From positions 1 through 64,000 of the forward strand of contig DXAV01000008.1 in assembly GCA_019116805.1 (NCBI GenBank): a DNA stretch of 64,000 nucleotides. The letters are read 5' to 3'. Position numbers and translations under genes: made by a program. Shown here one piece after another: positions 36,236 through 45,079 of this stretch (its first letter is position 1; every line of letters begins with the position of its first letter). This DNA comes from Candidatus Bacteroides merdavium (GTDB lineage Bacteria > Bacteroidota > Bacteroidia > Bacteroidales > Bacteroidaceae). The notes under the pieces were generated by a model. It was not told where the DNA came from. It was given only the letters and a program-made list of their open reading frames with translations, and searched no databases.

Positions 36236-37447
36236 TTACTTGTAACATTTCCACATCTCTTCCCTATCCAGCTTGCGATAAAGCGTCTGCATCTCCTGCC
36301 TGTCCACCCGACCCTTGCGGCGCCAGCCTTCCAATACAGGCTCCGTCAGGCGGAAGTTCTCCTCCTCGAAGGGAGCCAGACGTTGCATGTAGCCGCTACC
36401 CTCCGCATTGTAGAGCAGGGACCAGTGCAGGTAGCGGTTGCTGCCCATACCCCACTTCAAGGAGAACACGTTGTCCTTCAGGCGCAGGGAAGCGGCAGAC
36501 AAGGGCGAGGTACCCAACAAGCGGTCCATCGTCACCATCTGAGGTAAATCCTCGCCTATCCACAGAGGCACGGCCACACATGTAGGGGGATAACCCAGCA
36601 CCGTCCACATCGTTGTCAGTTCGGCAGCCTCTCCCTTCTTCACACCCTGCACCACAACCGAACAGGAAGTGCTGCTGCGGGGAATGAAGTCCTGATCGGC
36701 AAACCAGCCCGAAGCCTCCGCTCCTGTGAAGGGTGGCTGACGCAGGTCGATGCCCAGCAGGCAATTATGGAAAGAACGCGACAGGTCGCTAAAAATACGC
36801 TGGGGGGTGATGGCCTGCGCACGTGCCAAGGGCGGAAGTACCCGCTCGGCCTCCTTGTAGCGTACCACGCCTGCTCCCGGTCCATACTGTCCGGACACGG
36901 AGAAGTTGGTGCGAGCCACGTAGCCGTCGGGGGCTGTTGCAGGGTCGTTGGCATCGTATATCTTATAGGTATAGTAATCCACCTCGAACATCATGGCCCC
37001 GCCCTGCGCATCGATCACGCCGAAGTTGGCCTCTATGCGACTGGGCTTGGCAAGGGTATCGAGGAAATGGCAGAAGTCGTCCACCGTAGCACAAACCTCA
37101 AGCGCACGATAGATGACGCGGCCGTTGGCCTCGCCCCGCTCCTCGCCGTCCTTCACATCCACGAGGTTGTAGCTCTGCGTATTCATCAGCGCAAAGCCTG
37201 CCGAATTAGTACCTATCCACGCCTCACGCTTCAGGTGGAAGTCGGCGCTATTGACCACGGCAATGAAGTCGTACTTCTCGCCGCGGACGTACTCCACGTG
37301 GTTTTTCAAGAAATCCGTGTCACGATGTTTCCACAACAGGGGGCGACCGTCGGGTGTCGCCCGGCCGGACACAACGGCCGAGGTGCAGGCCAGTACAGGC
37401 GTCAGCCAGGCAGCCAGCAGAGCAGTCAAAAGCAGGATGTTTTTCAT
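36236..37447 (-). CDS. Secreted Ntn hydrolase (linear amide C-N hydrolase type)
   Basis: The 403-residue precursor has a signal peptide whose predicted cut (VLA before CTSAVVSG) leaves a cysteine at the new N-terminus, as required for an N-terminal nucleophile hydrolase. RPLLWKHRDTDF and WIGTNSAGFALMNTQSYN are typical of the choloylglycine/C45-like superfamily. It may hydrolyse amide bonds of acylated amino acids, penicillins or peptides; bile-salt activity is not implied. The ATG at 37447 opens on the signal peptide. It is followed by bglX. Confidence 0.8.
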   Translation of the reverse strand: MKNILLLTALLAAWLTPVLACTSAVVSGRATPDGRPLLWKHRDTDFLKNHVEYVRGEKYDFIAVVNSADFHLKREAWIGTNSAGFALMNTQSYNLVDVKDGEERGEANGRVIYRALEVCATVDDFCHFLDTLAKPSRIEANFGVIDAQGGAMMFEVDYYTYKIYDANDPATAPDGYVARTNFSVSGQYGPGAGVVRYKEAERVLPPLARAQAITPQRIFSDLSRSFHNCLLGIDLRQPPFTGAEASGWFADQDFIPRSSTSCSVVVQGVKKGEAAELTTMWTVLGYPPTCVAVPLWIGEDLPQMVTMDRLLGTSPLSAASLRLKDNVFSLKWGMGSNRYLHWSLLYNAEGSGYMQRLAPFEEENFRLTEPVLEGWRRKGRVDRQEMQTLYRKLDREEMWKCYK

Positions 37448-37477
37448 TTCAAAGCCTCCGTTTACGTTCACGAAGTA

Positions 37478-37485
37478 CAAAGATA
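37478..37485 (-). promoter_or_regulatory. -7 element before Ntn hydrolase
   Basis: TATCTTTG on the minus strand lies 30 bp before the start codon and fits the -7 consensus. Array R6 lies about 160 bp further upstream. Confidence 0.5.
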
Positions 37486-37643
37486 CTATTTTAAACGGAA
37501 AAACCATACCTTCCGGAAAGGGATAACAAAAAGAAAGTAAATCATTCGTTTTACTGACAAGCCATTTTTTCAAAAAAGCCAAGGAGAGAAGGGAAAAGGA
37601 AAACAGCAGGAAGCAAAATAGAAAAGGCAGACTTTCTGGCAAC

Positions 37644-37712
37644 AAAACGTCCATTTCCTGTCGGGAAAACATAGGTTTTCTGCAAACAGGAAATAGGTTT
37701 TGTGACGAAAGT
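37644..37712. repeat. Palindromic array R6 (degenerate)
   Basis: AAAACGTCCATTTCC at 37644, GAAAACATAGGTTTTC at 37665 and GAAATAGGTTTTG at 37690 form loosely palindromic units spaced 22 and about 24 bp. It is weaker than the other arrays. It lies between the end of the BlaIR operon and the Ntn hydrolase promoter; no gene is seen in the rest of 37448-37763. Confidence 0.5.
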
Positions 37713-37763
37713 CCGCCTCGTGTCTAAAATACGCAATTCTCGCGGGCTTGGGAAATCAAAATG

Positions 37764-38921
37764 TCACTTTGACAAGGCAGATACCCGTTTCTCCAACTTC
37801 TTTTTCAAGATTCCCTTCCGATAACCTTTCCACATCTCCAGTATCTTCCCGTCGGGAGCTATCAGTACAAAATAAGGGATGCCGCTCATTTTGTAACGCG
37901 ACGCAAGTGTCCGCCCACCAGCTTTCAGTTCGTTCCACTGGTAGCCGGGCATCTCGTGTTCAGTCAAAAAAGTAATCCACCGCTCTTTGTCATCGGTACA
38001 AATGCCTACCAACGTCAGTTTGTCCGCATAGACTTCGGCTATCTCCTTCAGTTCCGGCTCTGCCATGCGACAAGGACCGCAAGCCATGCTCCAAAAGTCG
38101 AGCAGAATGTAGCGGCCTTTCAGTTCGGACAAGTGATGCTTTCCGCCGTCAGCGTCATAAAGAAGCCCGTCCACCATCTCGTCGCCCTCATCCACCGTGG
38201 GAGCGGGAAAGGCATACGACTCCATCAGTTTCCCCCTCTCCGTGTTCTGCCAATCGAGGGGGAGACGGGCATAGAGCTGCTGGAAGTCGGGACGACAGGA
38301 GGCCAAGAAGTCTTGTTGGCCTGTGGCATACCAGGCGATTTCCAAAAACTTGTCCAACCAAGCTTCTGTTACGGGTATCGTTTTCAGATAGGAAAGTCCC
38401 TTGCTGACAATACGGTTGTTCAGTTCACGTAATCGTTTCGAAGACAAGCTGTCCAACCGCTCGGTTTCTTCGTCCAAACGGAGGATTTCTTCCACCTCAG
38501 CGGCAACGCAGGCCTCATAACCCAACATATCTTTCTGCAGGCCGACGTTGGTCGTCACCGTCCATCGGTTCAACCACTTGTCCTCGCCCTGAAAGTCAAT
38601 CCAACCGCCAGGCTCCACCCACAAGTCGAGTACCCAGTTGGGAAAACCTTTTCCCCAACCGAAAAACCTCAGATGACGGGGGCGGGAAATCGTATCTTCA
38701 TAGACCGTCAGGCCGTCCTGCAAGGGGAACTCAGCAATGGTTTTGCCGGCGCCCATGTGAGGATTGAAATCATAAAGTACCCCCTTCACACTGTCGGGCA
38801 TATTCTTCAAGTTCCAACGAATGACGAATTTCCCATCGGACGGGAAAGCTCCCCAAGCGGTTCCACAACAAACAAACCAAACGAGCAGCCATGCCATGTA
38901 CTTCATCATAGCCATACTCAT
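37764..38921 (-). CDS. TlpA-like thioredoxin-fold protein (last gene of BlaIR operon)
   Basis: The 385-residue exported protein has an N-terminal signal segment, a central helical part and a C-terminal thioredoxin domain with the redox motif CGPC in DFWSMACGPCRMAEPEL near residue 275. It should act in the periplasm as a thiol-disulfide exchanger. The start codon overlaps the stop of the BlaR1 gene (ATGA), so translation is coupled. It is one of three such proteins in this operon. Confidence 0.85.
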   Translation of the reverse strand: MSMAMMKYMAWLLVWFVCCGTAWGAFPSDGKFVIRWNLKNMPDSVKGVLYDFNPHMGAGKTIAEFPLQDGLTVYEDTISRPRHLRFFGWGKGFPNWVLDLWVEPGGWIDFQGEDKWLNRWTVTTNVGLQKDMLGYEACVAAEVEEILRLDEETERLDSLSSKRLRELNNRIVSKGLSYLKTIPVTEAWLDKFLEIAWYATGQQDFLASCRPDFQQLYARLPLDWQNTERGKLMESYAFPAPTVDEGDEMVDGLLYDADGGKHHLSELKGRYILLDFWSMACGPCRMAEPELKEIAEVYADKLTLVGICTDDKERWITFLTEHEMPGYQWNELKAGGRTLASRYKMSGIPYFVLIAPDGKILEMWKGYRKGILKKKLEKRVSALSK

Positions 38922-40954
38922 TCTTTCTCCAGCTTCACTACCAAAATAGGTGAAGCTTTGAGACGGGCTTCCTTCATGCCGACATAGCCCACCTTGAGCA
39001 TGGCACCGTTGGGAGCCGTGAGCGTAAATTTGCCATCCACGTCGGTCACAGTACCGTTGGTCGTACCTTCAATCATGATACAGGCACCGATAACGGGCTC
39101 GCCCTGCGGGTCCACCACCCGCCCGCTGACCTTCAGTTCTCCGTCCTTCGTGCTGGCAGCGGCCTTGGTACGGACAACAATGACACCGTTCTTGCCAGCC
39201 TCACCATAGATTGCAACAGCCTCTTCGGGCTTCAATACAGTAATAGACTCAAACTGGTCGGGCGACAAAGACTTGAAAGCGGATTCATCCACCAGTTTGT
39301 CGTCTACCACCACCTGTGCCTTCCGGGCGCTGTCCGACACGCGGATGGTGGACACGGTGCCTGCCAAGGGTTTCGGTTCCTCCTTCTTCAACGTGACCAG
39401 CATCACAGCTTTTTTACTCTCGTCTGTCGTATATTGAGCCACATCAGCCGGTTCCTTCAGGATGCTGAAAGAGTGGATACGGTCGGGATTGAGAGCCCCG
39501 AGAATTTCGGGAGTTACCTCCTGACCATCAATTACTATCAACATATCCGCATAGTCAGTATGGGTACCTTTCACTATAATCACATCGTTCTTTTTGTCCG
39601 AAGCCTCCGACACCACATCCTCCAGCTTGAATAGTACAGGAACAGTATATTTCACCGTCACCGCCTTTCCCTTCTGCATGCCCGGCTTCCACTTGGGCAT
39701 GGAGCGAACGAGACGGACGGCCTCGGCATCGAGCAGGCGATCAACACTGCGCAACACACTCGCATCGCTGATGGCGCCATTCTTGTTGATCAGGAACTGG
39801 ACAACTACGCGTCCCTGCGTGCCTGCCTTCTTGGCCTCTTCAGGATAGCGAAGGTTCTTCTTGAAATACTCCATCAGCCCCGCCATGCCACCGTCAGGGA
39901 ACTCAGGCATCTGCTCCACCACCTCGAAGACAGATTCGTCGGGTGTCAAGGTATCTTTCACCGCAACGGAGGCAGTTTCTACCTGATTTGTTTTCATACT
40001 TGCCACCAAATCATTAACTTTGGCGCTTGAAAGCTCGTCGGCCACGGCCGACACTTCGGGACGGGCAAAGGCCGACACGGCCAGTGCCGCCAGCGGGAGT
40101 ACATAGAGGTACTTCACCCGCGCCCACGGATTGGACTTTTCTTTTAACATCATAGTGATACGTTTTTTAAGTGAACTGTGATTAAAGCTGTTGGCCATAG
40201 AGTAGAGCCTTGTGCCGACAGCTTTTTTTATTAACAACATCTGATATTTCTTTGCATCCACGCCCTCGCGCAGTACGGTTTCGTCGGCCTCGTACTCGTG
40301 GAGGGTCTGCAATTCCTGCTTCAGCAGCCATGCGGCAGGGTTGAACCATTGCACGAAAATGCAGATATCGGCCAGCAGCAGGTCCCACGAATGGCGGTTG
40401 CGGATGTGTGCCAGCTCGTGAATGAGTATCTCGCGGCCGTTCTCTTCCAGGTCCTTGCGCGAGAGAACAATGTAGCGCATCCAGCTGAAGGGGGCGATGT
40501 CATGGTTGTGCACCACCAGCCTTACGTTCTCCGCCCTGCCCGGCAACCAATCAGCCAACTGCTCCAGACGGCCCCGACGAAGCAACACAGCCAACCGCCC
40601 CAGCGACCACAAGTTACGCACGGCAAAGAAAATAATACCCGCCAGATAGACCAGCAGAGACACGCGCACCCACAGGGCCGTAGTAGGTTGAGACACAACC
40701 TCGCCTTCCGCCTGCACATCGGCCAGCAGAAGTAGTTGCTCCAACGTGAGCATCGTCTCGTGTACAGGAGCGGGACGGTTCACGCTGACTTCCACCAGCG
40801 GCAGCACAGACGAAAGTACCAGCAGCCCCAGCAAGGCAAAGCGGTTGAAGCGATGAAACGTGTCACGGCTCATCAGCAACTTGTAGAACAAGTAGAACAC
40901 CGCCAGGCAGGCGGCAGACTTGAGTATATAGACTAAAAAGGTTCCCATATTCAT
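38918..40954 (-). CDS. BlaR1-like M56 metalloprotease with TonB and carboxypeptidase-regulatory-like domains
   Basis: The 678-residue membrane protein has hydrophobic segments at about 5-28, 36-56 and 93-113, then the M56 zinc site HELAH at 179-183 with HEYEAD at 219-224, as in BlaR1/MecR1. After a further membrane helix (about 262-278) comes a TonB C-terminal domain (about 360-450). A plug-like region follows, and a CarboxypepD_reg-like beta sandwich lies at about 605-678 (VSGRVVDPQGEPVIGACIMI). The penicillin-binding sensor of classical BlaR1 is absent. It probably cleaves or inactivates the BlaI repressor at the operon start. Confidence 0.88.
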   Translation of the reverse strand: MNMGTFLVYILKSAACLAVFYLFYKLLMSRDTFHRFNRFALLGLLVLSSVLPLVEVSVNRPAPVHETMLTLEQLLLLADVQAEGEVVSQPTTALWVRVSLLVYLAGIIFFAVRNLWSLGRLAVLLRRGRLEQLADWLPGRAENVRLVVHNHDIAPFSWMRYIVLSRKDLEENGREILIHELAHIRNRHSWDLLLADICIFVQWFNPAAWLLKQELQTLHEYEADETVLREGVDAKKYQMLLIKKAVGTRLYSMANSFNHSSLKKRITMMLKEKSNPWARVKYLYVLPLAALAVSAFARPEVSAVADELSSAKVNDLVASMKTNQVETASVAVKDTLTPDESVFEVVEQMPEFPDGGMAGLMEYFKKNLRYPEEAKKAGTQGRVVVQFLINKNGAISDASVLRSVDRLLDAEAVRLVRSMPKWKPGMQKGKAVTVKYTVPVLFKLEDVVSEASDKKNDVIIVKGTHTDYADMLIVIDGQEVTPEILGALNPDRIHSFSILKEPADVAQYTTDESKKAVMLVTLKKEEPKPLAGTVSTIRVSDSARKAQVVVDDKLVDESAFKSLSPDQFESITVLKPEEAVAIYGEAGKNGVIVVRTKAAASTKDGELKVSGRVVDPQGEPVIGACIMIEGTTNGTVTDVDGKFTLTAPNGAMLKVGYVGMKEARLKASPILVVKLEKE

Positions 40955-40962
40955 TTGTCAAC

Positions 40963-42804
40963 TTAAAACGTTCCTAATGCTTTCTCCAACTCCTGCTTCA
41001 TAACCTCCGTGCCAGGAAAACCCTGATGCTGGTACACCACCCGGCCTTTCCTATCCAGTATCAGGTAGGCGGGGATGCCTGTGAACTGATATTTCTTCAA
41101 CACGTCAGCAATCTGACTATTCGTCAGGTAATAGTGTTCACCGTGTATGTCGGCAATCATCTTCTTCCATAACACCTGCGGAGAAGTTTCGTCGGTCACG
41201 AACACAAAATCCACATCCTTACCCTTCAGTTCCTCCTTCATCGGCTTCATGCTCTTCATGGCCTGACGGCACGGGCCGCACCACGTGGCCCAGAAGTCTA
41301 TCAACACCACACGTCCCTTGTGACGGGCAGCAATAGCCGGCAGCAGGCTGTCGCCCCTGACGGAAGCGTCCAGCGTAGCAATGGTGTAACCGTCGCCTCC
41401 ATGGGCAGACTTTTTCAGAGCCTCTGCGTATTCGTGGTGTTTGGTCAGGACATATTCGCGGATGGCAGGCGTCTGCAGGCTGTCCACCTTGGCCAGCAAC
41501 GTATCGGGCAGCGGAGCCATACGTCCTAGGTAGCGGCGCGCCATCTCGTTCAAAGCCGTGCTTCCCATATCCTTGCACCAGGCATGGTCTGCGGCAAGGT
41601 CGTGAGCCTCACTCAAGGCCGACACAATGCCCGAATAGCGCGTAGTCATCATCATGGCCGGTGAGCGGAGGGAGTCAAGTGCCATGATTTCGTTGCGGAA
41701 GCCGGGACCCTCGGTCAGGTTGCCTCGCTTCTGTCCTTTAGCCCGTGGAGCATAACCTATGATGTACTTGGCAGAGGAAACGTTGCTGAATGTAAGAGCC
41801 TGCAATTCCAAGTGCAACAGCCTCTTCACAGGCTCACTGAACGAAGCATCATTCTCCAGCCATCGTTCCACCCGATCATAATAAGCCAATATCTTCTCTT
41901 TCAGTTTATCCACCGACAGGATACCGATATCGTCCAGTTCGTCAGTCGCATCCAGGCTATAAGGGCCGTTGGCCAAGGCAGTGTTCAGTCCGTCGTAATT
42001 GCCCTCGAACCACACCTTCTGCACGTCCTTGTATTCTTCGCCAAAGAGATGCGTACCCGCCATCTGCATGGCATAATAGTTAATGGTCATCGTCACCTCG
42101 CTACCTGGCACCACAAAGACCGAGAACTTCCGCCTGCCCACGTAGAATGACTTCAACCCCGGATGGGTCAGGTAGTCGTCTATCACACAAACGCCGTCCT
42201 TCTCTTCGATTGTAACAGGCAGGAACGATTGTGCCCCCCATTCGCTCAAGCCATAACGGATGCTGCCCGGAGACACCTTGCCCAGAAAACGAACGGTGAT
42301 GCGAAACTTTCCAAAGGCAGGCTCGGCCGCCGGCAGAGGGCGGTCGTAGTCTGGCCGATGACTGATCAAACGTTCGGGCACAACGATTTCGGGCTTTTTG
42401 CCGTCCAAATGTATCTGATTCAGCTTCCAACCCCGATCCACATTTTCCTGAAAGTCAAACGTGGCGATATCGAGTGGAAGTGGCTCGAATGTCCACTGCA
42501 TGCTGACTTTCCCGTTAGGGGCTACCTCCAAATCCTCCGTGGTCGAAATGCCTTCAGCCTTCTTCAAGGCATATTGCTTGCCTCCGGCCGACAAAGTGGC
42601 CGAAGGGGACAACCTGATTGCATCTCCCATGGCTCCGGCATAATAGTCCACGTCGATCACCGTACGGTCATCATAGAGAGATACACGGCTCACCTCCAGC
42701 CTTGTCTTCCCGCCCAGGAAGTAAGGTTTCTCCACCACCTTCAGTTGTGCGTACCCGCTTAACCAGCACAGCACGGACAACATTACCAATGCAATCTTTT
42801 TCAT
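40963..42804 (-). CDS. TlpA family thiol-disulfide oxidoreductase (large)
   Basis: The 613-residue protein has a signal peptide (to about residue 19), a long N-terminal region of unknown fold (about 20-470) and a C-terminal thioredoxin domain with CGPC in DFWATWCGPCRQAMKSM near residue 510. This design is typical of Bacteroides TlpA-like periplasmic proteins. It lies 8 bp before the BlaR1 gene and 29 bp after the smaller TlpA gene. Confidence 0.85.
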   Translation of the reverse strand: MKKIALVMLSVLCWLSGYAQLKVVEKPYFLGGKTRLEVSRVSLYDDRTVIDVDYYAGAMGDAIRLSPSATLSAGGKQYALKKAEGISTTEDLEVAPNGKVSMQWTFEPLPLDIATFDFQENVDRGWKLNQIHLDGKKPEIVVPERLISHRPDYDRPLPAAEPAFGKFRITVRFLGKVSPGSIRYGLSEWGAQSFLPVTIEEKDGVCVIDDYLTHPGLKSFYVGRRKFSVFVVPGSEVTMTINYYAMQMAGTHLFGEEYKDVQKVWFEGNYDGLNTALANGPYSLDATDELDDIGILSVDKLKEKILAYYDRVERWLENDASFSEPVKRLLHLELQALTFSNVSSAKYIIGYAPRAKGQKRGNLTEGPGFRNEIMALDSLRSPAMMMTTRYSGIVSALSEAHDLAADHAWCKDMGSTALNEMARRYLGRMAPLPDTLLAKVDSLQTPAIREYVLTKHHEYAEALKKSAHGGDGYTIATLDASVRGDSLLPAIAARHKGRVVLIDFWATWCGPCRQAMKSMKPMKEELKGKDVDFVFVTDETSPQVLWKKMIADIHGEHYYLTNSQIADVLKKYQFTGIPAYLILDRKGRVVYQHQGFPGTEVMKQELEKALGTF

Positions 42805-42833
42805 ACGGATTCCATATTAAATTATCCAACTGA

Positions 42834-43592
42834 TCATTGTTTCTCACCCGACACCTGCCGGATAGCCTCCAGCAGCTCGTCGCGTTTCTGCTGGCTGGTG
42901 CCTATCACAAGCTTGCGCACCACGCCTTGCTTGTCGAGTACCACCGTTGTGGGCGTCTGCTGCACGCCGAACATCTTCCACAACACGGAGTCGCCTGCCA
43001 CCTGATGGAAGCGGAAGCCACGACGCTCCACAATCTTCTGTATCTGTTCGGGCGTATTCCAGGTGACGGCCAGGTAGTTCACGTCGGGGCAGGCATCCAT
43101 CCACCCGTTCAACTCGGGCATCTCGCGGATGCAAGGGCCGCAACCTGTGTACCAGAAGTTCAACACCAGCGGACGTCCCAGCGTGTTACTGTCGGTCCAG
43201 CGGGTGCCGTCCGTAGCCTGCACACTGAAGGGCTTGATACGCTCGCCCTCCTTCAAGGCCATCTTGGGAGCATGAGTGGTCATCGACAGAAACTTCTTGT
43301 TTTCCTTGGCCTTCGCCAGCCAATAGTCGGCATCCTTCACTTCGGACAAGGGGACGGCATATTTCTTTGATTCCTCGCTCAGCTTGACGCCCGTCACCAG
43401 CAGCATCACCCGCCCGTCGTCGCTCTTCAGGATGGACATCTGATAGGCGGCTCCTTGAAGTTCAGAGGGCGATTCGGTGAAGAAACAGCCGTCCACCAGC
43501 AGCTTCGGCTCCTTTTTGCTGTCCGACTGCCCCCACGAAAGCAGGACGAAGCCACAAAGCAACCCCATCATCAAGAGCAAGCGCTTCCTCAT
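42834..43592 (-). CDS. TlpA family thiol-disulfide oxidoreductase (small)
   Basis: This 252-residue exported protein has a signal peptide (to about residue 21) and a thioredoxin domain with CGPC in NFWYTGCGPCIREMPEL near residue 155. The region before it (MSILKSDDGRVMLLVTGVKL) is not recognised. Its start overlaps the BlaI stop by 4 bp. It may keep periplasmic cysteines reduced or oxidised under BlaI control. Confidence 0.85.
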   Translation of the reverse strand: MRKRLLLMMGLLCGFVLLSWGQSDSKKEPKLLVDGCFFTESPSELQGAAYQMSILKSDDGRVMLLVTGVKLSEESKKYAVPLSEVKDADYWLAKAKENKKFLSMTTHAPKMALKEGERIKPFSVQATDGTRWTDSNTLGRPLVLNFWYTGCGPCIREMPELNGWMDACPDVNYLAVTWNTPEQIQKIVERRGFRFHQVAGDSVLWKMFGVQQTPTTVVLDKQGVVRKLVIGTSQQKRDELLEAIRQVSGEKQ

Positions 43593-43951
43593 AACTGCCC
43601 CTTCTCGACCTTCTGTATCAGTTCCTTGAGCTCCTTCAGCGAGATGTCCTCCTCCTTCACCAACGACGAGACGGCGCCCAGGTAGGAGTTGTTGAAATAC
43701 TTGCTGATGACGCTCCGCAAGGTGCGACGGCTGAAGTCGTCGCGGCTCACGGTAGCATAATATTGATAGGTATTGCCATAGGCCTTGTGCGACAAGTAGC
43801 CTTTCTCCTCGAGCCCGCGCACAATGGTGGACAGGGTATTGAAATGCGGCTTCGGCTCGTCGTAGAAAGCCAGCATCTCCTTCACGAACAGCGGGCCTTT
43901 TTCCCAGAAAAAGCCCATGATTTCTTCTTCTTTTGCGGTCAGTCCTTTCAT
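43589..43951 (-). CDS. BlaI/MecI/CopY family repressor
   Basis: The 120-residue winged-helix repressor belongs to the BlaI family: LTAKEEEIMGFFWEKGPLFV is the start of the DNA-binding domain, and HFNTLSTIVRGLEEKGYL contains the recognition helix. A C-terminal helix serves dimerisation. It should repress this five-gene operon until the BlaR1-like protease acts. The usual TACA-N-TGTA half sites were not clearly found in the upstream repeat B4. Confidence 0.9.
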   Translation of the reverse strand: MKGLTAKEEEIMGFFWEKGPLFVKEMLAFYDEPKPHFNTLSTIVRGLEEKGYLSHKAYGNTYQYYATVSRDDFSRRTLRSVISKYFNNSYLGAVSSLVKEEDISLKELKELIQKVEKGQL

Positions 43952-43965
43952 ATTTTTTCAGTTTT

Positions 43966-44096
43966 TAGCTACGAGCTACAAGCTATGAGCTACAAGCTAC
44001 GAGCTACGAGTTACGAGTTATAGCAGTTATATATAAAAAAACAGTTATCCATTCATTACTTGTAGCTTGTAGCTCATAACCCGTAGCTTGTAGCTC
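43966..44096. repeat. Long hairpin repeat B4 (GAGCTAC/AAGCTAC units)
   Basis: The left arm (about 43966-44018) has seven or more 7-bp units (GAGCTAC, AAGCTAC, AAGCTATGAGCTAC, GAGTTAC). The right arm (about 44058-44096) has the inverted units (CTTGTAG, CTCATAA, CCGTAG). The loop is AT-rich. It directly precedes the BlaI start codon and is the longest arm pair of family B. Confidence 0.85.
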
Positions 44097-44188
44097 TTCC
44101 ATCCGCAAATAACGAAAGAATTTAGTTCATAAACTAATTTTTCTCGTTAATAAGAACTAAAAGATTTAGTTTGCCTGAGGAAAGGAAA

Positions 44189-44254
44189 GAAAACAGTGCT
44201 TTCCAAGGACGAAAGCACCGTTTTGCGAGGACGAAAGCATTGCTTTCCATCCAA
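44189..44254. repeat. 22-bp-period palindromic array R7
   Basis: Three exact 22-bp units start at 44189, 44211 and 44233: GAAAACAGTGCTTTC, GAAAGCACCGTTTTG and GAAAGCATTGCTTTC, each followed by a 7-base spacer such as CAAGGAC. The first and third are good palindromes. It lies about 120 bp before the hemerythrin gene. Nothing else is seen in 44097-44371. Confidence 0.8.
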
Positions 44255-44371
44255 TAACGAAATACCTACAAATAGGGATTGCGCCGTCCGCCAAAAAATT
44301 GTTAATTTGCGGCCGAGAAAAGAACAACCGCTGCCCAAAGGCAGTTATAACAGTAACAAGCATTTACGCCC

Positions 44372-45079
44372 ATGAACGAACCTCATAAATACCGTGCCAC
44401 GGACAAGATGAGCGACCTCATCTGCGACAATTACTCCCTACTGATGGTGATGAGCCGCTTCGGCTTGTCGCTGGGCTTTGGCGACCGGTCGGTGAAGGAC
44501 GTCTGCCAGGCACAGGGGGTGGACTACAAGACCTTTCTGGCCGTAGCCAACTTCATCAGCCACGAACCCTACACGTACAGCGGCGAGGAGGATGACTTCT
44601 CGCTCACCGCCCTGATGGACTACCTGAAGCGGGCGCACGCGTACTTCCTCGACTTCAACCTGCCTGCCATCCGACGCAAGCTCATCGAGGCCATCGACTG
44701 CTCGGGCACCAACGATGTGGCCTTCCTCATCCTGAAGTTCTTCGACGAATATGCCAAGGAGGTGCGCCGCCACATGGAGTACGAAAACCAGGCCGTCTTC
44801 ACCTACGTGGACGGGCTGTTGCGAGGCCGCCTGTCCGACACCTACGACATCGCCACCTTCGCCAGCCACCACAACCAGATAGACAGCAAGCTGACGGAAC
44901 TGAAGAACATCATCATCAAGTATTACCCCGAAAAGGAGAATAACAACCTGCTGAACGCCGTCCTGTTCGACATCTTCAATTGCGAGCAGGACCTGGCGTC
45001 GCACTGCCAGGTGGAGGACTACATGTTTGTGCCCGCCGTGGCGCAGATGGAAAGGAGATTGAAAGATGAACACCAATAA
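44372..45079 (+). CDS. Hemerythrin-like di-iron protein
   Basis: The 235-residue protein has an N-terminal segment like the ScdA/YtfE family (TDKMSDLICDNYSLLMVMSRFG) and a hemerythrin HHE bundle with candidate ligands in RAHAYF, RRHMEYE, SHHNQ and SHCQVEDYMF. Relatives repair Fe-S clusters damaged by nitric oxide or oxygen, or sense oxygen. The gene overlaps the following LuxR regulator by 14 bp, indicating coupled translation and a shared role. Confidence 0.85.
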   Translation: MNEPHKYRATDKMSDLICDNYSLLMVMSRFGLSLGFGDRSVKDVCQAQGVDYKTFLAVANFISHEPYTYSGEEDDFSLTALMDYLKRAHAYFLDFNLPAIRRKLIEAIDCSGTNDVAFLILKFFDEYAKEVRRHMEYENQAVFTYVDGLLRGRLSDTYDIATFASHHNQIDSKLTELKNIIIKYYPEKENNNLLNAVLFDIFNCEQDLASHCQVEDYMFVPAVAQMERRLKDEHQ

